Shown here: positions 55,473 to 64,000 of the stretch, piece after piece
How positions within the stretch are numbered: the stretch's first letter is position 1
Layout of the letters: each line of letters starts with the position of its first letter
NCBI RefSeq assembly: GCF_000002875.2
Contig: NC_009277.2
Span: 312,501 to 376,500, forward strand
Length of the DNA: 64,000 bases
Reading direction: 5' to 3'
Origin: Leishmania infantum JPCM5
Lineage: Eukaryota; Euglenozoa; Kinetoplastea; Trypanosomatida; Trypanosomatidae
The notes under the pieces: model-generated
Databases searched by the model: none
Seen by the model: only the letters and a program-made list of their open reading frames with translations
Told to the model about the DNA's origin: nothing
Program-made: the position numbers and the translations under genes

Positions 55473-58400
55473 ATGGCGACGACGGCATCCATGGCGTCTG
55501 CGTCGCCAGAGTCGTTGATGTCAGCGCCGGTGACCACGCCCTCCTCCTCGACTCGGCTTCGAACATACCTTGCCATAGGCTGCGGCGTGGGGCTGCTTCT
55601 CTGCGCCGGTGTCGTGCTGCGGCGCCGCCTCGCCCGTCCGCGGCCACCGCCGCGGGGCCCGTGCCCGATGGCGGACAACACGATCGCCCTGCTGCGCGAC
55701 CTGCACGACGGCCCGTTCCGCTTTGGCGATCCCACGCCGTTTGCCGTGGCGGCGCGGGCAGAGGCGACGCGGCGTATTCGGCGCCAGCAGCGGGAGCGCC
55801 GACGGCTGCGCCGGCGCATGCGGCCGCAGCTGTGTCGCGCAAGGAGTTCTCAGCAGTTGCCGTCATGGCGTGCGGCAGCGACCGCGGCGGCCTCCGCGCC
55901 TGTCAGCAACGTCCTCGGAGCCGGCGGCCAGCAGACGTTTTTGCGAACGACGGAGAACGCACCCGCGCCGCAAGACCCGCTGCAACAGGGGCGCGATGCC
56001 CCCGGCAACGAGCTCACGAGCGGCGGTGCAGCAACGGCGACGGCGAAAGAAAGAGAAGGCCGCGCGAAGGCAGAGGCGTCGTCCCAGCGAGAGGGCGCCC
56101 TGTTGCCCTCTGCCAACTCCGCCACCTCGTTGTACGCCGTCGACTCTGACGCCGACAACGACGACCCACGCGACAACGACGGCTACGATGAGGGCGTGTA
56201 CTCCACCAACGGGCCACTGATGGCGAGGACCGGCGGGCTCCGTAAGATGACATCGAGCGAGGTGCCGCTCATCTCATCGACGACGACGATGAGCAGCTCC
56301 TACGACTCGGACTACTCGCGCTCGCCGAGTACCAGCGCCAGAACCACCACCAGCGGCAGCAGCTACTACTCCCGCATCATCACCCCATCACTGATGCAGT
56401 CCACGGGGTCGTCTGCAGACTCGCAGGGTGGCGCGTCGTCGCTACTGGCCATGACGACCGGCTCTGTGACGAGCCCCGACGGCATCCCATGGGTGAAGGC
56501 CACGCTCGATGGTGGCAGCGTCACGTGGGGCGGCCTTCACGGCTCCCACGACGCACCACAGCAAGCGCAGCAACACAGCCAACACCATAACCACCAGCCA
56601 CCGCCGAATGATCCAGCCGGGAGCTTCAGCAATATCGCTCAGAACATGGTGCCCATGTCGATGTCTAACCCACAGTCGTCTTCGTCCCCACACTCTATGT
56701 CCGGCGCGATGGCTGCCCAAGGGGGCCGCTATCCGGCCCAACTGCTGTGGTGTGGTGCCTCCTCGCCGGCCCCGAGCATCCATGCATGTGGCGGGACGCC
56801 GCGGCCGGGAGCGAACACGACATCCCCGTGGACCTTCGGTGGTGGTGACGGCGGCGGCGGTGACAGCAGCGGGTCCCCAGAGGTAGCGTACACAGCGACC
56901 TTTGCCTCCGTGCCCGGGCCGGCGCCATCGCTGTTGGCCAGTGGAAGATGGGGCGGCGTGGCGGAGGACGAGGAGTCGTATCAGTACACAGCGCCCGCCC
57001 TCATGTACGGGCCGCCGCTGTTCGCAACGGAGATGGATGTCACGGATGCACTGGCGGAGCTGCGCAGCTCGGTGTGCTGCAGCGGGGACCGGCAAGGCAG
57101 CAGCTGTCTTGCCGGCGGTGCCTCCAGCACAATAAACACCACCCCCTCTCCCTTCATGAACTCCAGCGTCACCGGCAGCGGCAGCGCCATCATGGCGCGC
57201 ATAAACTCCTCGAACAACGCCACCTCCCTCCATCAGCAGCAACTAGGGATGTCGTTGTCCTCGGTGCACTACCGCTCTCAGCAGCAGCACCAGAGCACTC
57301 ACCAGCACACTTGGAGCCACCCGCGAAGTCAGGGCTACTTCTCAGGCACGTCAATGAGCACAGCCAGCGCAAGCGTTGCGTTCCCCACGTACGCTCGGCA
57401 CACGGCGCACTACCCGGGCGGTGGCAGTGGCAGTAGTAGTGGCAAGCCGCCGAAGCATCAACACCATCACCATCGCAGTAGCAGCGGCTACCATCGCGTA
57501 TCTTCTCGCACCAGCGTTCGACGTAGCGCGAACTGGTCGCCTGCGAGCTCGCAGTGGCTACCTGAGACGTTATCGACCGTGCAACCTGTCTACGGCTACG
57601 ACAGCGCGCCTCGCGGTTGGGGCAGCGGCGGCAGCGAGGTTGCCACAGGCGAGAGCACGGCCAGCGGCGGGAACGGCTCCTTCACCCACGCCCCCACCGA
57701 AACCCCCATTTCGCAAGCTTCGTCGGCTCTGCGCCGCTTCATGACGACTGGTGGCCGCGCGCATCATACATCAGCGCACGGTAACATCAACGGCAATGCC
57801 CACCGTTCCTTCCGCTCCGTGAACTCGACGCTGCGCCACCTCTGCCAGCGCGGACGGCACTGCTGTAGCGGGCGGCTGCGCCGGTACTGGCGCCGGTGCC
57901 GGCGACTGGTGCGTCGTCGCGTCATCGCCAGCTGCGCCGTAGCCCAGCTGTTGGTGATGCGCATATTGTGTGCGGTGCGGCGCGGTTCGAGTGTGCTCGG
58001 CGGAGCCTGCGCGAGGGGGTGGCGTTGGGTCATCCGCCAGTGGCGGGAGAGCGCCTGCGCTGCGTCTGGCAAGGTGTTGGCGTGGCTGCGTCGAACACGA
58101 TGGTCATTATTGAAGACTGGCGCGATGGCAGCCGACGAGACAAGTTGCACTGTGGCTACTTCTGTGCCATCGAGTGAAGCAGCCAAGCGACATCCAGGGC
58201 ACACTTCCACGGTTGTCGACACTGCGGCGGAAGCGGCGGCGGAGGCCAAGCGTGGCGGTCTTCTGATGACGGACACGGCCGACGAGGCTATTAACAAGAT
58301 CGTGCAGCTGCTAGAGCCAACACCTGGGCGTGTGCCAACGGTCGTGGTCATTCGTGCCCCGCTCGGCTACGACGTGTCGACTGATGCGGCGAGTCTCTGG

Positions 58401-61400
58401 AAGGCGCTCCACCTCGACAGCACCTCATCCGAAGAGGGCCTTATCGACATCATCATCATGGAGGAGCTCAAGACGGGACCATTGCCACCAGCGCAGGCCA
58501 GGGCAGCAGCCGCGGCTACAGGGACCTCATCACAGGTGGTCAGCTTCCCTGCGAACCCGGCGGCGCCGCCGCTGATGCCGCCGTACACCGGCACATCCGA
58601 CGGTGAGAGGACGACAACGACTGCGGCACCAGCGAAACCGCCGACGTCACCGCTACAGCGGAGGCGGCCACCGCCGGAGCCGTCTAAAGCATCCGCTGCT
58701 GCTGCTGCCACGACGCCGGCAAGGGCACAGACCCAGCTGCGCATCTCCTTCGAGATCTATCCAGCACACTTGTTTTACTCGTTGATCTTCCGCGCGGCGG
58801 TGCTGCAAGAGAAGGACTGGGCGCTGCGACGCGCGGCTGCGGAGCTCTTCGGCGGCTCCGCTGAGAGCGATGGCAGCGGCAAAGGTCTCGGCGTCAGCGC
58901 AGGAGCCAACGCCAGCGCCGGCGGCGGTGTCAGTGTCACACCGGGGTCGCCTCTGTCACTCGCGCGCGCGCTGTCCTTCACCTTCGGCGTCCAGGCGCCG
59001 GCGGGAGACTGCGGCAACAACAACAACGCGATGGACCCCTTCAGCCACCACCCACACCACGTCACGGCCGCCGTGGGGGGCAGTGCCACCGGCTTGGAAA
59101 ACTACTGCCTCTCTCCGCTGTCGCCGGGGCATTTCTGCCGAATGCCGGTCTCCCCGAAGCTGACGGCGCCGTCGCCGCACGTAGGCCTCAGTGGCGGTGG
59201 TGGTGCTGCGGCTGCGGCGGCCGGCGTCGGAGTTGCCAATGCGTCCCCTGGGACGGCGTGTGGCACTGTTGCGTCTCCTGTGACCTTGCCAGCGTCTGCG
59301 TTCTCCTCCGTGGCGGTGACGACATCGCCCCAGGTCGTGGTGCGCCTCTCTGAGAGCTACAGCTTCCCAGCTCAGCCGCCGCAGATGGTGATGTCACCGC
59401 CGCTTGGGACGCAGCCCGGGTTCAAGGCGCCGCTCGGTGCGCTGCCGGCGGACTCGCGCTGCTCCGCATACGGCGGGGGCGGCAGCGCATTCTCTGGTGC
59501 TGGCGCTGCCGGTGGCGCCAGCGGCATTGGTGTGCTGCCGTCCGGTTCCGCAGGTCGCATAATCTCCGACAACGAACTTCTTTTCTACATCCACGTACTG
59601 CGCACGGCTGTCGGTGACGGCGTCAACACCACGGCGCTGCCGTCGAGCAGGGCCTCGGAGGTGGACGACGACGACGCGGATGCGAATAGTGCGGGCCCGA
59701 AGGCAGCAGGCGTGCAGCGGGACGGCGCAGATCCCGGGAAGCAAAGCCCGCGGACGCCGAGTGGCATCAGCGACGCGGCCCTTGTCAGCCGCGAGGGGCC
59801 GGACGCTGTGGAGGACAACGACGATGACAGCGAGGACCTCACCTTGCTGGACCTGCGACAGCGCGAGATCGAGCCACAGGTGCTGCTACGCTATCGTTTT
59901 CGTGTTTTCCAGCAGGGCTGTCGCTCCCGCAAGGCTCTCGACGCCGTCGTACTGTACACGCAGGACCACGTGGAGCCGTGGTACGAGGAAGCGAAAGCGA
60001 TGCTGCAGGCTCTGCCGGCCACGGAGAGCTGCCAGGCCCTCTCCTCGCTCTCCACGCCGTCGCTGCGTGTGAACGGGAGCAGCCCCGCACTGCGGCCGTC
60101 CGACAGCGTGGGGCGGATGACGTCGCTGGGCGGGGGTGGCGAGGCGACGACAGGCGTTGCTTCAGGCCGCCCGCAGCGTCGCTCCTGTTCGCGCCCGGCG
60201 GGACTGCCGCTGCTTTCTATCGGCACCGTGGCGCTGGCGAGCACGCCGGAGCTCGACCAGGTGGACTGCCGCCCCACTGTGGCGAACAGTGGCCCGCTGC
60301 AGCTGCCGGCGTGGGCGATGGAGGTGCTCATCCGACGCGAGAGCATGCGCGAGACGCTTGTGCGCGACCTGAAGGAAAAGGCCTTTCGCGTGTGTGCCGT
60401 TCCACTTCCGGACATGCGGGTGCATCGCATCCTGCCACCAGCAGTGCCGCGCTACGTCACCGCACACGCGCGCGGCTTCCCTCTCAGTCGCACCTTTGCC
60501 GAGGAGGTCCTCTCGCAGCAGCGTGCGCTGCAGTTCATTCTGCTGCAGAGGGAGCAGGAAAACCAACGCGCCATCGCAGCGCGCATCCGCCAGGAGCAGC
60601 GCCGGCAGGAGCGCCGGGATCGGAAGCGACGAGAGCGCCGCGCTCGCGAGGAGGCGTCTCGGCGGGCGCAGCAAGGGCGGCAGCAACAGAAGCGGAGCCT
60701 GAACTCCCGGAGGCGCGAGTCGGGCGACGGCGACAGTTTGAAAAAGCGTCTGACTGGGGCCCTGAACCCGGCAACCGTCGTGTCGCGCGCCGTGTCCATG
60801 GTGAAGCGTTTCAGCGTGGGGAGCGCCGGCCGCGACTTTGGCCACCTGTTTGTGCGCGTGCTACCTCTACGTAGCGACAGCGTGCGCAAGACGCGCACAA
60901 GCGCCAACGCAGCTTATCGGCAAGAGTCACGAGCGCCAGCGCCGCTTGGTGAGCCAGACGTGCCGAAGACCTCGCCACCGTCACTGCCGCCGCCGCCGTA
61001 CCGACACGGCTACCCGGCTGCCAGCGGCGGCTTCTACAGCGCCTCCTCGCCAACTCGGCGGCAGAGCACCGCACCAGAGGGCAACGCGCGAGTTGGTGGC
61101 GTTCTCTCCCAAGGCGAAAGCGACCGCGCTGGCTACGGTGCGGCGGAGTGCAGGGACGCCACCAGTGCTGCCGCACCCACCGTCGGCAATGCTAGGCAAC
61201 ACCAGCGCTCGACCGATGAGCCGAGCAGCGCCTCGCAGGTGTACGCGGTGCAGCCGCCGCGCGGACTCCAGGGCATGCGCGACCCCCCTACCGCCGCCGT
61301 CTCCGCGACGTCGGTGCAGTCCTCGCCGACGCTGACGGAGGTGGACATACACGTCCTCGGTGGCAGCTCCGGCAGCGTCTCCGTTGAAGTCTCCGCTGAT

Positions 61401-64000
61401 GTTTCGCTGACGGCGAATGCGACGGGTGTGAGCGCCCTGTCCTGCGCCGCGGACGCGGCACCGCGCTCGAGCGAGCGTGGTGCGGGCGGCGACACAGGCG
61501 GCAGCGGCCGAGGACGCGCGCCTGCCTCAGCTGGAGCGCCGAGTCCTTCGCCGACATCACCGACGCCGTACACCGCCACGTCACCGATCATGCTGCTGGC
61601 GGTGCCGCAGAGCTTATCGGGGTCGCCGCCACCGCAACCGCACTCACCAGCCTCGGCGAACGGCAGCCTGGGCAGCCCACCGCCGCAGTCGCAATCCTGT
61701 CAAGGCGACCACAGTGGTGGCGGAGGCAGCAGCAGCGCACCCAAGCCAGTTTCACTGGCGTCTGCAAGCTCCACCCGCAGCTCCCACTGGACTGCTGTGC
61801 ACACGGCAACCAATGCAAACACTTGCGTAACGCCGCCGCCACCCCCCGCAACCGCCTCCGCTGCGGGCAGCCCCGCGGTGCAGGTCAGCAGTAGCGGTAG
61901 CAACGGTGGCTGCGCCGCCAACGCTGTTGGCCACGGCCACGCTCAGATGACGCCTGCCTCCGTCAGCGGCGCTCTGCAGAACCACTTTGGTTCGTCGCCG
62001 GCGTCGACCGCGACGACCTCGTCATCGGTGAGTGGGGCCAGCAACACTACGCCAGGCTTCAGCGGCACGGGCGCGGCCGGCTTCCACTCTGGCACCACTT
62101 CGATGTCGGAGCGCGGCTTTCCGTTGATGTCACTGCCGCCACCCCCACTACCACTGCCCGCGCTCAGCTCATCTTCTCCTCTCGCGCTTGGCGCGGGCAC
62201 CATTCCGTCCTCGTGCGTGCTCTCCGTGCCAGACGCACCGACCGCCACACTTATGACCACCCGCGATGCGAGCCTCGACGTCTCAGCGGGCGGTCATCGT
62301 CACCATCAGGACACGACTGTACTGTTGCTGCTGCCGCAACAGCCATCGAACACCAGTCAGCCGCAGCGGTCGGTGCAGAACCCGGCGTCACCTGTCCCCG
62401 CCACTTCGCCGTTCAACGCGGAAGGTGCCACGCACCTCACCGTGAGCGGCGGTACTGCGCAGAATCACATGAGCAGCCGCAGCAACTACTCGTTCCAGCT
62501 GCCCGACGATGATGGAGTGCCGGCCGCCTCGATGACGCCCATGCCGCTTGCAGTGCCCAACAACAGCATGTACGGCACCTTTGACGCGTATTACGGCCAC
62601 AGCGTCGTGACACCGCAGGCAGTGCTGCTGCGCCAGCAGGCCCAGGTGGCGGCGGCGGCCTCCGTCGCACCCTTGTCGGCCATGCGAGCGCTGACCTCAC
62701 CGCGGCACCGGGCAACCGCCAACACTGCAGCGCCGCTGTCAGCAACCGTGACACTGGCGGCGGAGAGAGACACTCGAAAGGGTGAGCTGCACAACGGCGG
62801 ATGCGCCGGTGATCTCGATGTCCGAGGCCCCGCTGGTATTCTCAGCAGCGCCACGTCGACACCAGCTGCAGGGGCTGCCGCCGCTGCTGCTGCTGCTGCT
62901 GGAGGCAATGCGCAGCAGTTGCCACCGCCGCCGCCGCATTTGCAGGCTCCACGCAGCGGGCCGCGGCGAACCAGCTCTGGCCTGCTGCCGTACACGTACT
63001 CGGCCGACTCCGTGAGCAGCATGTATGGCACGACGCACTATCCTCTCTACCAGTACCCGGACGACTCGAACGGCGCAGCAGCAGCGGCGTACACGGGAGT
63101 CTCGCCGCCTACGTCATCGATGCCCGGCGCGGCAGTGATGGGTGGTGGCAGCAGCGCCACAACGGCCGCACTAGCTGGGTCCGCCCACGCCGGTGCCTCG
63201 ATGGTTTACACGTACAAATCTTCGGGCTGTAGCAGCAGCCACGTCCTCGGGGTGAGCGCCACCGGCGTCACGCAGGTCTACACGTCTCCGGGCAACTCAG
63301 CCGCACTCTTCGGCATCGGTGGGGCTGGTCGCCCCGAGAACTGGAGTTCTCACTCGCAATCGCCGCGCGTGCCGGACTCGCCGATGGACGTGAACGCCAG
63401 CGCCATCGCCCCTCTGTCGCTGCCGCTTGCGCAGGATACGCACATGAACCGCCTGAAGCAGTACAACAAGCTTCTATCCGACCTCCTCGGCGTCGCCGGC
63501 GGCCCGATGCGCAGCGGCATCTCCTTCTACTACACCTACGGCGATGCCACGGCGCTGCTGTACAACGCGTCCATCCGGGCTCCCTGTGACGAGAACATTC
63601 TCGAGCTGCTAGACCGTCAGCAATGGGAGAAACAGCAGGAGCTTCGGCAGCTGCCACGCACCGACGGCGGCAGCGGCGGCGCTTTCTCCGACTCTGGGGG
63701 TGCGTCAGACAGCAGCACGTCGGTCGGCGATAAGATACCGATGCACACCAGCAGCGGATCCTACTCCCTGTCCAGCTCAGCGACAGACAACACTGGGGCC
63801 TGCCGGGTTCCAGTCACCTTAGCCGGCATTGGCGCATCTCCTCCAGCTGCAGCGCAGCCTGCGCCTCAACTGCAGGCCACGCTCCACGGCAGCGGCAGCG
63901 CAGCTGTAGGAGACGCGAATGCCGCTGGTCAAGGGGTGCGCAACGCTCGAGAAGACTCCTCCGCCGCCCGCGCCGCCGCTGCCGCGGCAACCGAAGATGA
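55473..64000 (+). CDS. Giant N-terminally membrane-anchored orphan, 3' truncated by window edge
   Basis: The frame from ATG 55473 has no stop to the right edge: 2842 complete codons are visible. If splicing uses the AG near 55508, Met16 (55518) would be the start; both keep the membrane helix. Residues about 32-50 are hydrophobic (YLAIGCGVGLLLCAGVVL) followed by RRRLARPR, suggesting a single-pass anchor with the bulk in the cytosol. Most of the rest is Ser/Gly/Ala-rich. Ordered-looking islands lie at about 930-1010 (ADEAINKIVQLLEP, VPTVVVIRAPLGYDV), about 1090-1130 (LRISFEIYPAHLFYSLIF), about 1366-1385 (IISDNELLFYIHVLRTAV), about 1455-1510 (LRYRFRVFQQGC) and about 2660-2720 (MNRLKQYNKLLSDLLGVAGG, ISFYYTYGDATALLYN). 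A highly charged coiled coil rich in Arg/Gln/Glu spans about 1677-1742. No family recognised; a membrane-tethered scaffold is only a guess. Another frame competes near 57869-58177. Confidence 0.8.
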   Translation, partial: MATTASMASASPESLMSAPVTTPSSSTRLRTYLAIGCGVGLLLCAGVVLRRRLARPRPPPRGPCPMADNTIALLRDLHDGPFRFGDPTPFAVAARAEATRRIRRQQRERRRLRRRMRPQLCRARSSQQLPSWRAAATAAASAPVSNVLGAGGQQTFLRTTENAPAPQDPLQQGRDAPGNELTSGGAATATAKEREGRAKAEASSQREGALLPSANSATSLYAVDSDADNDDPRDNDGYDEGVYSTNGPLMARTGGLRKMTSSEVPLISSTTTMSSSYDSDYSRSPSTSARTTTSGSSYYSRIITPSLMQSTGSSADSQGGASSLLAMTTGSVTSPDGIPWVKATLDGGSVTWGGLHGSHDAPQQAQQHSQHHNHQPPPNDPAGSFSNIAQNMVPMSMSNPQSSSSPHSMSGAMAAQGGRYPAQLLWCGASSPAPSIHACGGTPRPGANTTSPWTFGGGDGGGGDSSGSPEVAYTATFASVPGPAPSLLASGRWGGVAEDEESYQYTAPALMYGPPLFATEMDVTDALAELRSSVCCSGDRQGSSCLAGGASSTINTTPSPFMNSSVTGSGSAIMARINSSNNATSLHQQQLGMSLSSVHYRSQQQHQSTHQHTWSHPRSQGYFSGTSMSTASASVAFPTYARHTAHYPGGGSGSSSGKPPKHQHHHHRSSSGYHRVSSRTSVRRSANWSPASSQWLPETLSTVQPVYGYDSAPRGWGSGGSEVATGESTASGGNGSFTHAPTETPISQASSALRRFMTTGGRAHHTSAHGNINGNAHRSFRSVNSTLRHLCQRGRHCCSGRLRRYWRRCRRLVRRRVIASCAVAQLLVMRILCAVRRGSSVLGGACARGWRWVIRQWRESACAASGKVLAWLRRTRWSLLKTGAMAADETSCTVATSVPSSEAAKRHPGHTSTVVDTAAEAAAEAKRGGLLMTDTADEAINKIVQLLEPTPGRVPTVVVIRAPLGYDVSTDAASLWKALHLDSTSSEEGLIDIIIMEELKTGPLPPAQARAAAAATGTSSQVVSFPANPAAPPLMPPYTGTSDGERTTTTAAPAKPPTSPLQRRRPPPEPSKASAAAAATTPARAQTQLRISFEIYPAHLFYSLIFRAAVLQEKDWALRRAAAELFGGSAESDGSGKGLGVSAGANASAGGGVSVTPGSPLSLARALSFTFGVQAPAGDCGNNNNAMDPFSHHPHHVTAAVGGSATGLENYCLSPLSPGHFCRMPVSPKLTAPSPHVGLSGGGGAAAAAAGVGVANASPGTACGTVASPVTLPASAFSSVAVTTSPQVVVRLSESYSFPAQPPQMVMSPPLGTQPGFKAPLGALPADSRCSAYGGGGSAFSGAGAAGGASGIGVLPSGSAGRIISDNELLFYIHVLRTAVGDGVNTTALPSSRASEVDDDDADANSAGPKAAGVQRDGADPGKQSPRTPSGISDAALVSREGPDAVEDNDDDSEDLTLLDLRQREIEPQVLLRYRFRVFQQGCRSRKALDAVVLYTQDHVEPWYEEAKAMLQALPATESCQALSSLSTPSLRVNGSSPALRPSDSVGRMTSLGGGGEATTGVASGRPQRRSCSRPAGLPLLSIGTVALASTPELDQVDCRPTVANSGPLQLPAWAMEVLIRRESMRETLVRDLKEKAFRVCAVPLPDMRVHRILPPAVPRYVTAHARGFPLSRTFAEEVLSQQRALQFILLQREQENQRAIAARIRQEQRRQERRDRKRRERRAREEASRRAQQGRQQQKRSLNSRRRESGDGDSLKKRLTGALNPATVVSRAVSMVKRFSVGSAGRDFGHLFVRVLPLRSDSVRKTRTSANAAYRQESRAPAPLGEPDVPKTSPPSLPPPPYRHGYPAASGGFYSASSPTRRQSTAPEGNARVGGVLSQGESDRAGYGAAECRDATSAAAPTVGNARQHQRSTDEPSSASQVYAVQPPRGLQGMRDPPTAAVSATSVQSSPTLTEVDIHVLGGSSGSVSVEVSADVSLTANATGVSALSCAADAAPRSSERGAGGDTGGSGRGRAPASAGAPSPSPTSPTPYTATSPIMLLAVPQSLSGSPPPQPHSPASANGSLGSPPPQSQSCQGDHSGGGGSSSAPKPVSLASASSTRSSHWTAVHTATNANTCVTPPPPPATASAAGSPAVQVSSSGSNGGCAANAVGHGHAQMTPASVSGALQNHFGSSPASTATTSSSVSGASNTTPGFSGTGAAGFHSGTTSMSERGFPLMSLPPPPLPLPALSSSSPLALGAGTIPSSCVLSVPDAPTATLMTTRDASLDVSAGGHRHHQDTTVLLLLPQQPSNTSQPQRSVQNPASPVPATSPFNAEGATHLTVSGGTAQNHMSSRSNYSFQLPDDDGVPAASMTPMPLAVPNNSMYGTFDAYYGHSVVTPQAVLLRQQAQVAAAASVAPLSAMRALTSPRHRATANTAAPLSATVTLAAERDTRKGELHNGGCAGDLDVRGPAGILSSATSTPAAGAAAAAAAAAGGNAQQLPPPPPHLQAPRSGPRRTSSGLLPYTYSADSVSSMYGTTHYPLYQYPDDSNGAAAAAYTGVSPPTSSMPGAAVMGGGSSATTAALAGSAHAGASMVYTYKSSGCSSSHVLGVSATGVTQVYTSPGNSAALFGIGGAGRPENWSSHSQSPRVPDSPMDVNASAIAPLSLPLAQDTHMNRLKQYNKLLSDLLGVAGGPMRSGISFYYTYGDATALLYNASIRAPCDENILELLDRQQWEKQQELRQLPRTDGGSGGAFSDSGGASDSSTSVGDKIPMHTSSGSYSLSSSATDNTGACRVPVTLAGIGASPPAAAQPAPQLQATLHGSGSAAVGDANAAGQGVRNAREDSSAARAAAAAATED

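Overview
This window looks like nuclear DNA of a trypanosomatid, most likely Leishmania or a close relative. Every recognisable gene lies on the + strand, none needs introns, and the genes are separated by 0.7-5.5 kb spacers rich in pyrimidine tracts, (CA)n/(TG)n/(TA)n microsatellites and homopolymers. Polypyrimidine-AG signals of the trans-splice-acceptor type precede most genes. Coding DNA has a strong G/C preference at third codon positions. That layout is a polycistronic transcription unit processed by spliced-leader trans-splicing and polyadenylation. No strand switch, tRNA, rRNA, CRISPR array, phage or bacterial feature was found.

Layout: (1) the 3' part of an Ser/Ala/Pro-rich orphan gene (to 1496) whose coding signature seems to continue past its stop codon; (2) a 5.1-kb spacer with a possible SIDER-type retroposon remnant near 3.7-4.24 kb; (3) a 10-kb gene for a 3340-residue low-complexity orphan protein, followed by about 900 bp of coding-like but frame-broken sequence; (4) a 1074-residue protein with an N-terminal signal and one membrane segment; (5) a 1595-residue protein with coiled coil and a possible C2-like C-terminus; (6) a 3591-residue probable mitochondrial protein with scattered helical leucine-rich segments; (7) a tail-anchored Qc-SNARE; (8) a lipin, the Mg-dependent phosphatidate phosphatase; (9) a small C1D/Rrp47 nuclear-exosome cofactor; (10) the first 2842 codons of a giant N-terminally membrane-anchored orphan that runs off the right edge.

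The genes do not form a functional operon. As usual in trypanosomatids they are co-transcribed but unrelated: lipid synthesis (lipin), vesicle fusion (SNARE), nuclear RNA processing (C1D), probably mitochondrial work (3591-residue protein), and several lineage-restricted low-complexity giants. The points most worth checking are the two gene ends where coding signal outlasts the stop codon, at 1494 and 17043, because they could be sequence errors, young pseudogenisation or real recoding. Several short candidate ORFs in spacers are listed at low confidence.
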